Source of the DNA: CBDFLS01 sp965249185
GTDB taxonomy: Bacteria > Chloroflexota > Dehalococcoidia > Lucifugimonadales > Australimonadaceae
NCBI GenBank assembly: GCA_965249185.1
Contig: CBDFLS010000002.1
Coordinates: forward strand, 930,001-994,000
Length of the DNA stretch: 64,000 nt
Reading direction: 5' to 3'
The notes under the pieces are model-generated. The model was not told the origin of the DNA. It did no database searches and saw nothing but the letters and a program-made list of their open reading frames with translations. Positions 33,985 to 43,114 of the stretch are shown here, one piece after another. Position numbers and translations under genes: made by a program. Position 1 is the first letter of the stretch; the number at the start of each line of letters is the position of its first letter.

Positions 33985-34881
33985 TCATTCAAGTGACAGG
34001 AGGCTACCAAGCGTGCCGATTGGACCCGAAACATGGCTAGCTGCGGTGGTTACTTGGTCAGCTCTGTACACGTAAGCCTTATCAGGCTCCATCTCTTCCA
34101 TGTAGAGAACTTGCTCGTGCCCCGGGTACTTGATCGTTAGGGCGTACCAGTCGGCAGCCGGTAGGATAATCTCGGCATAGCCACTCTCGTCAGTCTTGGA
34201 CCGACCTCCTCCGGCCAGCACTACGTCGGCTCCAGACACCGGCCTGCCTTCATGGTCGAGCACCCGGAGTCTGCTTGGTCGTCCGGTCAGGACTGCGCTG
34301 GGGATCTTTTCGACTACATCTTTCTCATACAGTCCCGGCCCCTTTGGGATCATCCACTCCTCGCCGTATTTCAGCCTCAAGTATTCCTCTGGCGGATTGG
34401 GCACCAAGAATTGCTTGCCCAAGAAAGTGATCTCCTTAGGCTGAGTGAAGAACGTGGCGGGAATCTGGGTATTCGGATAGACGGATATGCTGTCGTCGAT
34501 GACTCGGTAGCACTCCCACCCTGTCCTTACGTAGTCCTTCATCATAGAGTAGGCCTGAACGCCTCTGTTAGTGCCGCCAGCGGCGTAGACGAAATACCCC
34601 TTCTCTCTGAATGCCGCCACTGCGCTGTTTACTAACTCCTCAGTGAGGCCATTGCTGCCGATAATGGAGATCAGGTCGATATCGTCATCCCATGGGATGA
34701 AGGCGTTGTCTCTAATTGCCCCGAGACAGGTCCCCGAAGAGAGAAGAAAGCCCACTCCAAGTGGATCGAGTATCTCCTTCGCCTCCTTGAGCGCTCTTTC
34801 GCCCGCCGGTGGACCCATAGGCGGGTTGTACTTGAAGGAGAACTCCAGGGATTCCTCATCCGATCCATTTCCCGGATACAT
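33985..34881 (-). CDS. LicD-family phosphotransferase-like protein with Ig-like C-terminal domain
   Basis: A 298-residue protein. Residues about 30-190 are LicD/fukutin-like: FLLSSGTCLGAIRDNAFIPW followed by DDDIDL metal-binding acids. The LicD family moves phosphocholine or other phospho-groups onto cell-surface glycans. The tail (about 195-275) has RLRVLDHEGRPVSGADVVLA, GGGRSKTDESGYAEIILP and a VLYMEEMEPDKAYVYR end, the profile of a carboxypeptidase-regulatory-like beta-sandwich. The same two-domain design occurs at 54552-55460. ATG 34881 has GGGAGGA five bases upstream. Confidence 0.75.
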   Translation of the reverse strand: MYPGNGSDEESLEFSFKYNPPMGPPAGERALKEAKEILDPLGVGFLLSSGTCLGAIRDNAFIPWDDDIDLISIIGSNGLTEELVNSAVAAFREKGYFVYAAGGTNRGVQAYSMMKDYVRTGWECYRVIDDSISVYPNTQIPATFFTQPKEITFLGKQFLVPNPPEEYLRLKYGEEWMIPKGPGLYEKDVVEKIPSAVLTGRPSRLRVLDHEGRPVSGADVVLAGGGRSKTDESGYAEIILPAADWYALTIKYPGHEQVLYMEEMEPDKAYVYRADQVTTAASHVSGPIGTLGSLLSLE

Positions 34882-34934
34882 TGTTCCTCCCTATTGGCGC
34901 CTGGTAACTGAGTACCATCGCTCATGTTGGCTTT

Positions 34935-34962
34935 ATGGTAGCGCGGCCGGGTCGACTGTCAA
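34935..34962 (-). promoter_or_regulatory. Putative promoter of the LicD-like gene
   Basis: On the minus strand TTGACA (34962-34957) and TACCAT (34940-34935) are 16 nt apart, about 55 bp before the start at 34881. The rest of 34963-35377 has GC-rich hairpins (for example CTCGGC-GTTT-GCCGAG near 35172) but no recognisable gene. Confidence 0.45.
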
Positions 34963-35377
34963 GATAAGCACCCATTGACAGGGAGCGCATAGAACATTGT
35001 CGTGTACCGGCATGTCGCGTACGAGATGTCCGATGAGCAGTATGTTGCTGTTCTCAATGCCAGACATCGAAAGGATTCCCTTCTGGAGCAACCGATCTAG
35101 GCCGGGCGTCAGGAACGAATTGAGCCCCGATGGGTGATCCCCTTTTCGGGGCGGGGTGCATGGGTAAAATCACCTCGGCGTTTGCCGAGCAGGCGACAGC
35201 CCGGCTACAAGACCCCAGCGGTCTTCGGTCTTTGGGGCGGGAAGTTGACAGCACAAGCAGGGAGCACTATTACTATGTTCAGCCCCGAAGCAGGATCAGG
35301 GCCCGGCACGCTCGCCTCGGAAGTTGCGACAGGAAATCCGGCCGAAAATCACGTCAACCGCAATACATGGAGCTCAC

Positions 35378-36116
35378 ATGTACCATGAAGTGAAAGTCCT
35401 GGACGTCCACAGTCACATCCATGACATACCCATGACCGACCCGAGCCAACCGTCTCGGCACGCTACGCCGTTCCTTAGCACTCTCTGGGGCATTCCCGGC
35501 CTCGGCAATTCCAAGCCCATTCCAAGTCCCATCGGCCCTGGTAAGCATTCCGACCAACCTGGGAACAGGGACGAAGACTTCAAAGCAGTAGCAGCCGCTC
35601 TTGCGAAGTACATGGACGTGCGCAAGATCGATACCCAGATCCTCAGCCCTCACCCACTCTCTATTCACGGCTGGATGGAGCAAGCCCACCTCTTCAAAAG
35701 TTGGATCACTTACTCCAACGACATGGTCTTCAAGCTAGTCCAAGCCCAGCCTACTCGCTTTGTTGGAGCCTGCCAGCTTCCCCAACGCGTTGAGGAGCAA
35801 GACACCACTCATTGTCTAGAGGAGCTGGAGCGCTGCGTGAAGGAGTATGGGTTCGTCGCGACCTACGTTTCACCAGACATCACTGGCAGACGCGATACGC
35901 CCACGATGAATATGCCGTACTGGTACCCGCTCTACGAAAAATGCCAGGAGCTCAACATTCCCATCATCGTGCATGGCACCGATATACTTGACCCTCGTTA
36001 TAGCACCATGAACGTTGGCCGATACTTTGAGTTCAGCTTCATACCTCCGCAGTCCATGGCGCTCGCGACCCTTAGAGTCAACGACCAGTTCGAACGCTTC
36101 CCGGGGCTAAAGATTA
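35378..36116 (+). pseudogene. Amidohydrolase (ACMSD-like), 3' end removed by IS1595 copy 2
   Basis: The frame starts at ATG 35378 with GGAG six bases upstream and encodes 246 residues of an amidohydrolase-2 family enzyme: VLDVHSHIHD with the metal-binding HxH, TQILSPHPLSIHGW, VGACQLPQ, and IPIIVHGTDI with the next ligand. It breaks at PGLKI, where the IS begins; read-through adds a short IS-coded tail to 36163. The missing third, with the last metal ligand, is not found on the other side of the IS, so adjacent DNA was deleted. Relatives decarboxylate or hydrolyse aromatic acids. Confidence 0.8.
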
Positions 36117-36961
36117 GGGTAAAGTCCCGTTTTAGCCACCGGATTAGCTTTGAAGCAGCTTGAACAATGTCTTAACCTGTTCTGGTCCCAACAGACGCCG
36201 ATGATTGTAGCGCCAGACATACTCAGCAAGATAGAGGGGCAGCCGTTCTCGGCGGACTCCCCCTTTGGCTGCCAGACGCCGCTTGAGATAACCCCAGAAG
36301 CCCTCCAAGCCGTTGACGTGGCTCCCTTGCCGATCGCTGAACGCCTGGCTGTGGTCCACAAGCCGGTGGACGTAGCCCCCCGCTGCGACGCCCGTGTAGC
36401 TGGTAAAGGTGTCCGAGCAGACGATGGAGCCACGTTGCACGCGTTGGTGCAGGAGCGGCAGCAGCGTCTTGGCTTCCACGTTAGGTACCACTTGCGCCCA
36501 CACCAGGCCACCTCGACACAGGATCCCAAAGACGGCTTGCTTAGTGGTTCCACGGCCCCGCTTCGTGCCCTGAACACGCTTTGCCAGGCGCCTGTTGCGC
36601 CAGGAACCTCCCAGGTAGGTCTCGTCGACCTCCACCACGCCGGAGAAGACATGGGGAACGTCCCGGACCATGGCCTGGCGCACCACGATCAGGGCTCGCA
36701 GGACTCGCTTTCGCTCCAGGCGGGCCTCCTGGGCAATCACCTCGGCACTCTGCCCCAAGACGAACCAGCGCAACAGTCGCCGCCACTCCCCTGGCGACAA
36801 CCGAAGCGGCAGCGCCCTGGGCACCCACTCGTAGTGGCAGGCTGCACAACGACTCTTACCTCGCCGAATGCTCCAGCTCTTGGCGTGTTGACATCGAGGG
36901 CACCCAATCTTCCGTCCCATGCCACCATTCTCTCACAGGTGGCTGTTTTGGGACTATACCC
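36117..36961 (-). mobile_element. IS1595-family insertion sequence, copy 2 (845 bp)
   Basis: The same element as at 171-1015, in opposite orientation and of the same length, with the same terminal sequences (GGGTAAAGTCCC at 36117; complement of GGGTATAGTCCC ending at 36961). The flanks (AAAGATTA and ATCAACTA) do not match, so there is no target duplication. Confidence 0.9.
36144..36920 (-). CDS. IS1595-family (ISXO2-like) transposase, copy 2
   Basis: A 258-residue transposase identical in sequence to the one at 212-988: N-terminal zinc ribbon, VDETYLGG, SDTFTSY and GLEGFWGYLKR motifs. It is intact. It sits between a truncated amidohydrolase gene and the 3' end of the metallopeptidase lipoprotein gene. 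Identity with the distant copy points to recent spread within this genome. Confidence 0.92.
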   Translation of the reverse strand: MGRKIGCPRCQHAKSWSIRRGKSRCAACHYEWVPRALPLRLSPGEWRRLLRWFVLGQSAEVIAQEARLERKRVLRALIVVRQAMVRDVPHVFSGVVEVDETYLGGSWRNRRLAKRVQGTKRGRGTTKQAVFGILCRGGLVWAQVVPNVEAKTLLPLLHQRVQRGSIVCSDTFTSYTGVAAGGYVHRLVDHSQAFSDRQGSHVNGLEGFWGYLKRRLAAKGGVRRERLPLYLAEYVWRYNHRRLLGPEQVKTLFKLLQS

Positions 36962-36983
36962 ATCAACTATCCCCACCCCTACA

Positions 36984-39900
36984 TTACTCACAGTAGGAGA
37001 AGATCACGTCAATCCTGCCGCTATCGTGGATGCTCACAGTGGTTATCCGACCTAACAAATCGACTTTCAGCCTGTAGAGACCCTCTCTGACTTCTTCGAG
37101 GACCGCCTCCTCCTTTCGCAACAACTTTGCCAATTCGTCCTTCATGAGGGCCAGGCCATAGAATTCGGGATGGCGATATTGCCTGGTTCCTTTGAAACAG
37201 AATTGCGTACCAAGTACGGTTATGGGAGCTGCTGCTTCAACGTTGTTATCCGTGGCAGCTTCAATTGCTGACTTAAACAAGCGATCAATTTCTGAGGCTA
37301 AATTGTCTACGAATGTTTCGTCCAGTGGACGATGGACCACCGAGCTGTCGCAAGAGAAGATTGCTGCGGAAAACCTAAGATGCTCCGCTACATACGGGTC
37401 TGATTTGATCCTACACCCCGGGTCGTATTTGCGAAAAAGGTGTTCAATCGGCACAAACTTATCGATATGCCCGAAGCCAATGTTGCGCTCCAAAGTTACG
37501 TTCCAGGGCGGCAAGAGCACATCGTCGAAGTAGCCGCCGTGAATTCCCTTGTCGGGATCGGGGTGGTCCACCTCAGGGAAAACGGCGTTGCCAAGTCGAC
37601 CGGCTGGAACATTCAGAGACCTCATCATGCCAACAAGCCGTTGCGCCTTGTCCTGACCACCCGACTCGTTGGTCAGTAGCATGACCCACATCGGAAAGAA
37701 GCGTGGATTCTCTGGGAAGACCTTCTCTGCAAACGGAGAGAGGGCTTGTTCGGGCGAGCCCCCAAAATGCGTGTATCTGTAGCGGTCCCAATCGACTATT
37801 CTCTTCGCTGCCTCCAAGCAACCTGTCCGAGACATCTCGATTGGACCACCCTGAGCTACGATCTTTGTTGCGGCAGTGAAGGGACTCAAGACATCCCCAA
37901 CCGTAAGACGCAGGACGCCCTTGTCCGAATCGACGTTGAACCACCGGGGCTCGGCGACAGCCGCAAGCATTTGGGCATTGACCTCGACCGAATGCATGAA
38001 GGTAGTTGCGTTGATGAAGTAGGCAATAGGACCGTAGTAGGAGTAGTAGTCGTAAAGCGGGTTAAAGAACTCCGTAGAGTTCGGCGCCATTACCAATAGC
38101 TCTGGTTTGGAATAGTCTCGCAGGTCACATGGACTCAGTCTCCGGAACTGCACCGTCGCCGCGTGGACTAGATGCAGTAATCTGGTACGAACCACGACAT
38201 CCTGAGTAACGGCTTTCGAGTACTCCAGATATTCTTCGGGTGAGTAGCCGCTGGACCGGTAGTCCTTGGTTGGGGAACCGCTAGTGAAGTATTTCTGTCC
38301 TTGACAGTAAACACATGAGCCGGCAGGCCCGACAGAGAATTGGTCAAATGTACGCTCGATTAGACCATCTTGCGAATCAGTGTTTTCGGTCGGCCCGTAG
38401 ACTGTCGAGAATGGGTCGTAGCTCTGGAGCAGTCGCAGCACAGCCTGAATTTCATTGATCTCCAGCCAATCAAGTTGCCAAGCATCGTAGAACGCCTCTA
38501 TGCCGAAGACGCTGTGGAGGGCACCTAAAGCCTCTATCTCTTGGTCCGACAGGACTGACCCAGACAGGAAAGGGGCTGCACCTTGAGGAGCGTGGGACAC
38601 GATCGCGGCTTGGAGCCGGGGATGATAGCGTTCTATTTTCTTGAGAATCTCTATTTCCAGTTCGGATACGGCAGTGTCTTCTGTCAGTGGCGAACTGCTA
38701 AGCGCCAAGGCTAGTTCCGGCGTAGACGCACCACCAATACGCCGCAGGTAGGCTTTTTCAAAATCGTTCAAGTCGCCGTCCTCCGCGAATGCCGCGGACA
38801 GCCGGCTCACGAGTCTCTCTGATTCAGTTACAGGAGTTTCCGGCGTTGCCGTGGGAGGTGGCGGACCCAAATGTTCTGACATTTTGGCAAGGAAATACAG
38901 GTAACGAGCGTCATCAATGGGGAAGCTCAAATCCACAAAGTCTTGTCTAAAGTCCCGGCCGAAGGCCGCACCTAGAGCTGCCACGATGTAGGTACTCTGG
39001 TCAACCGGCGTAACTTCTCCCGACTGATGGTCGAGCTGCACGCCGAACTCTTCAAAGGCTTTGGTCAACCTCTCAAACTTATCCCAGCCATACTCTTCTC
39101 CGTAAGTAATCATCATGAAGTCCAATGCCTGGCTGGTTAGGATGTCGTGTATATCAAACTTCATGCCTTGGTCTACATACTCCTTGAATTGAGCTTCTTG
39201 ATAAGCTCTTCCATTACCAAAGTCGAAGACCAAGCTCTCCACTGTTGCATCGTCAATGCCATACTCCTGTTGGTTCTCCAACAGGTCATGGAAGGTATAG
39301 AACGCACTCAGTACTGCCAAACTCTCTTGTAGGAACGGGGCGGGCGTTGCTATGTCAGTGTAGAACGGTTTTGTCCCACCGAAAAAGTTGTGCCCGTGCT
39401 CGTGAGCCATGACCTCCCACCTATGATGGCCTGAGTTTAGCCCAGGAAAGGCAAAGTCCCCCAATTTGACCCCGTAAGGCATGGTGTGTCCATAAACCTC
39501 GGGACTATACTCAATTCTGCAATAGCCGAAGTAGGAATAAGGCGAGATGCCATTGTGCATCTTTGTCAAGCTCCAGGCTTGTGCACTGACAACCCTCTCC
39601 ACCTGTTCCCTTGGGACGGACGACTCTTGGAAGAACCTCTCAGGCAATCCGGAGAACTCGCAGTAGATCGTATCTCCTGGGTCTGTGGGAGTCGGAGTCG
39701 CCGTCGGTGGCGGGAGGGAAGACCCCAGCGTGCTCTCCAACAGATCCCTGAGTCCACCAAGACTCAGTCCGCCCTTTAGCCAGCCTGCAACGGTGTGGTC
39801 GGCATTAAGAACCACCGTCATTGGGACGTGGACGACTCCGTAAAGCCTTGACGCCTCCCCGTGATCGTCGAAGACAAAGTCGTACGAGAGGGCCAACTCA

Positions 39901-40370
39901 TCAACAATCTCCTGGCCTTCTTGTGGGAAGCCATGGGTTTGAACGCCAATGAACCGCACCCCTCCCCATCTGAGGCCCCTATACACACTTCCTATGTTTT
40001 GCAGGTCCGTCATGCAAGGGTCGCAGCCAGGAAACCAGAACATAAGCACAACAGGGGTGCCTAGCAGATCGGACAGGCGTTGGGGTAGCGATTCCCCGGC
40101 CCGGGTCTCATAGAAATGCAAGCCAAAGTCGGGCGCTGGCATTCCAAGCCGGATTGTCCCAACCGGGCCTGACGTTGGCACGGGGACTAATGGCCGCGCC
40201 GGGGTTGGCGTCGTCGTCGGGGACGGCGTGTTGGTCGGCTCGGGCGTGGCCGTGGACTCCTGCTCGGCTTCGGAAGGGGTCGGCTCAGGTGGGTTGGAGT
40301 CCTCGTTGCAGCCCGCAAGGATACATGCGAGCACAACGGCCAATGTCCCGCAAGCCAACCATCGTGTCAT
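36984..40370 (-). CDS. Large lipoprotein: thioredoxin-like domain fused to a zinc metallopeptidase-like domain
   Basis: A 1128-residue lipoprotein. The signal peptide ends in lipobox LAGC (Cys 21). A Thr/Pro linker (25-68) leads to a TlpA/ResA-like thioredoxin domain with FWFPGCDPCM (C116, C119). After a second PTATPTP linker comes a peptidase-like domain with MAHEHGHNFFGG (HExxH at 323-327) and FLQESLAVL (Glu 349), spaced as in gluzincins. A third Pro-rich linker near 520 precedes about 600 residues of unknown helical sequence. The start at 40370 is chosen because it overlaps the stop of the upstream lipoprotein gene (ATGA). It acts outside the membrane, perhaps in protein maturation or degradation. 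Confidence 0.75.
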   Translation of the reverse strand: MTRWLACGTLAVVLACILAGCNEDSNPPEPTPSEAEQESTATPEPTNTPSPTTTPTPARPLVPVPTSGPVGTIRLGMPAPDFGLHFYETRAGESLPQRLSDLLGTPVVLMFWFPGCDPCMTDLQNIGSVYRGLRWGGVRFIGVQTHGFPQEGQEIVDELALSYDFVFDDHGEASRLYGVVHVPMTVVLNADHTVAGWLKGGLSLGGLRDLLESTLGSSLPPPTATPTPTDPGDTIYCEFSGLPERFFQESSVPREQVERVVSAQAWSLTKMHNGISPYSYFGYCRIEYSPEVYGHTMPYGVKLGDFAFPGLNSGHHRWEVMAHEHGHNFFGGTKPFYTDIATPAPFLQESLAVLSAFYTFHDLLENQQEYGIDDATVESLVFDFGNGRAYQEAQFKEYVDQGMKFDIHDILTSQALDFMMITYGEEYGWDKFERLTKAFEEFGVQLDHQSGEVTPVDQSTYIVAALGAAFGRDFRQDFVDLSFPIDDARYLYFLAKMSEHLGPPPPTATPETPVTESERLVSRLSAAFAEDGDLNDFEKAYLRRIGGASTPELALALSSSPLTEDTAVSELEIEILKKIERYHPRLQAAIVSHAPQGAAPFLSGSVLSDQEIEALGALHSVFGIEAFYDAWQLDWLEINEIQAVLRLLQSYDPFSTVYGPTENTDSQDGLIERTFDQFSVGPAGSCVYCQGQKYFTSGSPTKDYRSSGYSPEEYLEYSKAVTQDVVVRTRLLHLVHAATVQFRRLSPCDLRDYSKPELLVMAPNSTEFFNPLYDYYSYYGPIAYFINATTFMHSVEVNAQMLAAVAEPRWFNVDSDKGVLRLTVGDVLSPFTAATKIVAQGGPIEMSRTGCLEAAKRIVDWDRYRYTHFGGSPEQALSPFAEKVFPENPRFFPMWVMLLTNESGGQDKAQRLVGMMRSLNVPAGRLGNAVFPEVDHPDPDKGIHGGYFDDVLLPPWNVTLERNIGFGHIDKFVPIEHLFRKYDPGCRIKSDPYVAEHLRFSAAIFSCDSSVVHRPLDETFVDNLASEIDRLFKSAIEAATDNNVEAAAPITVLGTQFCFKGTRQYRHPEFYGLALMKDELAKLLRKEEAVLEEVREGLYRLKVDLLGRITTVSIHDSGRIDVIFSYCE

Positions 40371-40762
40371 GTGCGCCGCCTTATACAAATTGCCCTCCAT
40401 ATTCCCAACTCACGTTCGGCATGCGGCTTTCTCTCGTCATAGAGGCGGTCGCCAATTAGCACAAACTCTTGGTATGGGCTATCTGCTAGCACATTGGAGC
40501 ATCGCGTGCACCCTAAGTCTCGGTACGTTTTGCGCGCTCCTCCAACGCTGACGGGCACTAAGGCCACGAACTGATACTGAGCTGCACGAGGAAGAGCCAG
40601 CCCCTCCGCAGATTCGGGTGTGGTCTCTCCCTGCACATCAGCTGTGAGCTGTGGCGTAGGTACTTCCGTCGGAGCCGGAGAAGGCTCCCGGTCCTGTTCA
40701 AATAGGCTACAGCCCGCCGCAGTCAACCCCGCCATCACAAGAGAGCTTCGCCAACTTGCCAA
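40367..40762 (-). CDS. Small lipoprotein with CxxC motif (131 aa)
   Basis: A 131-residue predicted lipoprotein: hydrophobic signal peptide ending LTAAGC, a Pro/Thr-rich linker, then YQFVALVPVSVGG and DLGCTRCSNVL, a CxxC that could be a redox pair or metal site. Its stop overlaps the start of the large thioredoxin/peptidase lipoprotein, so the two are translated as a coupled pair and may work together outside the cell. Family unknown. Confidence 0.6.
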   Translation of the reverse strand: MASWRSSLVMAGLTAAGCSLFEQDREPSPAPTEVPTPQLTADVQGETTPESAEGLALPRAAQYQFVALVPVSVGGARKTYRDLGCTRCSNVLADSPYQEFVLIGDRLYDERKPHAERELGIWRAICIRRRT

Positions 40763-41115
40763 GCGCCTACCTCCATCCAGCTTCTACTGCACCCTGCGTT
40801 AGTGCCCTTCCTGTACCGGCCGGAACTGACCGCCGTCTCCGGCGAAGTCTACCGCGGCCGCACATGGGTGCGGGCGAGGCCGCGACCTAACCCCGCATGC
40901 CGGGCCTTCAGACCGGTTCTCCGAATTGCGCTCGTCCGACACTACGTTGTCTTGCGCGATCCTCTAGTTGCCTAGTGGAGTAGGTGTCGGATAGTGGGCA
41001 TCTACGACGCAAAACGGAGAACTACAGGCGTTCAGAGGGGTAAATCTCCATCGGAGAGTCTGCCCCGTTCGACTGGCCCACGCTGCTGGCGATGGCGCCG
41101 CAGCATTCAGAGGAG
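40763..41115. other. Intergenic stretch without recognisable gene
   Basis: I see no convincing coding frame, RNA or repeat here. It must contain the promoter of the two-lipoprotein operon on the minus strand and the 3' end region of the membrane-protein operon. Confidence 0.4.
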
Positions 41116-42501
41116 CTACGGTCCGTTGGCCTGAGTGCCGCCGTTGTCCGTTGGCGACCGCTGCAGGTCCAGGAAGCACACGTTCGCCCCTGCGTCCAAG
41201 AAAGACCCCGTTGCATCACGTCCGACGGGCAGCCGGGGAGTTCTCCTCTGAAGCTGGAATACGAAGTCTCGTACGTTGAGCTCCACGTGATTGCCTAACT
41301 CCCGATCCAGAAGGGTCCTCAACTCGCCGTTGGCGAAACGCCTACCGGGACTGCGGGCGTAGATGCACAACAGGGAGAAGGGACCGCTGCGGATGGCCGA
41401 GGCTTTGTCGCGAACGCGAAAATCGAGCTTGGCCCACGTCCCATCAGTACGAAGGAACACGTTGCCAGCCGCCTTGTCTACAAGCAGGTCAACGTCATGG
41501 AGCATATCGAACTTGGCACCGACCAAACCCTGATATTGGCCGCCCGTGATTTCAATCTCGTAGCCATTGAACACGGCGACATACTCCGCCTCATTCCCAG
41601 TGGATGGGCTCAGGGACTCAATCTGCCGAGCGATACCGGCGACCCAAGGAGGTGCATCCAGATACTGCTGCCTGGTGGCCGGTGTACGACGGGCAATGCC
41701 GCCGCCCTCCGCCGACCGCGTCCACTTTAGAATCGACCCCAACATGCTTCCGCCAAGCGCCGCGATCATGAAAGCCACTCCTATCGCCGTAAAGGCCAGG
41801 AGGCCGTCTCGGTGCCAGGTGTCATACTCTTCGGGGGGATATCCCAGTTCTGGCCAGCGGTATTCCCATGTCCACAACATATTGCCGGACGCGGGGAACT
41901 GCTCGACCTTGTACAGCACGACCATCGCGCCGATGCAGAGGACGAGGAACACAAGGATCGAGCCCAGGGCACAGATGAACCAGTACCGAGCCTGAGCCGG
42001 ATCAAGGCTCATCTCCGAGTCTCTGAGGGCGTGGATGACGGTCAGCGCTCCGGCAATCACCGCTCCCAACGCCAAATGAGTTGGCTTCCACCCGTGGCTC
42101 GATAGGACGATGATCGGTAGGTATGCGAGAAGCACAGGCGGCGCACACAACACCGCGCCCCTGGTGAGCGGACTCCAGTGACCTCCCGTGAACCACCGCT
42201 GTCGCCCCCGGAGCCAGCGATAGCAAACGTACCCCACTAAGGCAAGAGCCGAACTCAGTCCGGTAGACAGAACCAGCGGCAGAGGATAGGCCGATACGGA
42301 CTTCAGTGTGAAGAACCCGTATGGGTCTGTTCGGGTAATCAAGGTGAAGGTCATCGGCAGGTTCAGCATCACCAGCAGGGAGACGAGCAGCAGGCGTCCC
42401 AACCAGGGTTGGGGCCAGTCAGTCACGGGGGTCGGCGCAAGGTTGTCACCACCGGCCCGCCAGGCATCATCGCGCATCGGCACAGTCCGGTGGCTGCTCA
42501 T
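41116..42501 (-). CDS. Polytopic membrane protein with soluble C-terminal domain
   Basis: A 461-residue protein from ATG 42501, chosen because it overlaps the stop of the upstream 59-codon gene (ATGA). About seven hydrophobic helices lie in residues 35-270 (for example LLLVSLLVMLNLPMTFTLI and YWFICALGSILVFLVLCIGA). A soluble part of about 170 residues follows (EYVAVFNGYEIEITGGQY, DMLHDVDLLVDKAAGN, FSLLCIYARSPG). I do not recognise the family. It is the last gene of a three-gene coupled operon beginning with an HTH protein, so it is probably a sensor or transporter-like component under that regulator. Confidence 0.65.
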   Translation of the reverse strand: MSSHRTVPMRDDAWRAGGDNLAPTPVTDWPQPWLGRLLLVSLLVMLNLPMTFTLITRTDPYGFFTLKSVSAYPLPLVLSTGLSSALALVGYVCYRWLRGRQRWFTGGHWSPLTRGAVLCAPPVLLAYLPIIVLSSHGWKPTHLALGAVIAGALTVIHALRDSEMSLDPAQARYWFICALGSILVFLVLCIGAMVVLYKVEQFPASGNMLWTWEYRWPELGYPPEEYDTWHRDGLLAFTAIGVAFMIAALGGSMLGSILKWTRSAEGGGIARRTPATRQQYLDAPPWVAGIARQIESLSPSTGNEAEYVAVFNGYEIEITGGQYQGLVGAKFDMLHDVDLLVDKAAGNVFLRTDGTWAKLDFRVRDKASAIRSGPFSLLCIYARSPGRRFANGELRTLLDRELGNHVELNVRDFVFQLQRRTPRLPVGRDATGSFLDAGANVCFLDLQRSPTDNGGTQANGP

Positions 42502-42677
42502 GGCGCGAGGCACCTAAGCCGAACACATTTCTGGAGCGTCTGCTCCAGAACCTCTCTCAGCAGCCTCCACAAGTCCGCATCGAGCTTGAGCGGCCTCATT
42601 TCGACGAGCTCGACAAACTGTGAGGCTCGGAGTCCTAGAGAGAATCGTAAGCACATCGTCACCCAGGTCCCTATCAC
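42498..42677 (-). CDS. Small protein coupled between HTH and membrane-protein genes (59 aa)
   Basis: A 59-residue ORF starting with GTG that overlaps the upstream stop (GTGA) and ending in a TGA that overlaps the next ATG. AAGGAGGA precedes the GTG closely. The sequence is mostly helical (SQFVELVEMRPLKLDADLWR, LLREVLEQTLQKCVRL). Double coupling is the main reason to believe it is a gene. Function unknown. Confidence 0.5.
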   Translation of the reverse strand: MIGTWVTMCLRFSLGLRASQFVELVEMRPLKLDADLWRLLREVLEQTLQKCVRLRCLAP

Positions 42678-42925
42678 TCCTCCTTTATCTTGCCCGTCTT
42701 GGGATCGTAGTTTTTGGCGAAGCGCACAAGGACTGCGTGCTGGACAAACCATTGGGTTCCCCGTCGCAAAGCCACCAGGCGCTTCGACCTGATGTTCCGG
42801 CGAACGGTCTCCTCACTCACATTGAGAATGGACGCCGCCTGGGGCACGGTATACTCGTCTAGCCCGGAATTACGCATATCAAGCTGCCTGGGTCCAAGCA
42901 ACGCACCATCCTCGACGAGAGCCAT
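42674..42925 (-). CDS. Excisionase/MerR-like HTH DNA-binding protein
   Basis: About 83 residues from ATG 42925; GTG 42970 and ATG 42877 are alternatives because no clear ribosome-binding site decides. The core YTVPQAASILNVSEETVRRN with IRSKRLVALRRGTQWFV is the helix-turn-helix plus wing of excisionase-family (HTH_17) proteins. A short basic tail follows. It overlaps the next gene by GTGA and probably regulates this operon, or is a leftover mobile-element excisionase. Confidence 0.75.
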   Translation of the reverse strand: MALVEDGALLGPRQLDMRNSGLDEYTVPQAASILNVSEETVRRNIRSKRLVALRRGTQWFVQHAVLVRFAKNYDPKTGKIKEE

Positions 42926-43114
42926 CGTAGTATCAGTCACGGATGCCGTCAACCATCCAATCAAGCGCACAAAACCATCTCTCGGCGTGGTGAGTTAGCG
43001 GCCCCAGGCAGCGGAGGTGGCTTTCACCACGTTTGCACTCCCTTCAAACTCCTCCGGGCGCGCACCTCGCCCTTGGTTGCCTCTCTTCACCTCTGATGAC
43101 CTCAAGGATAATCG

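Noticed and set aside
33708..34034. Minus-strand ORF of 108 codons
   Set aside because: It covers the palindromic repeat and has unusual Trp/Cys/His-rich composition with no start signal; probably spurious.
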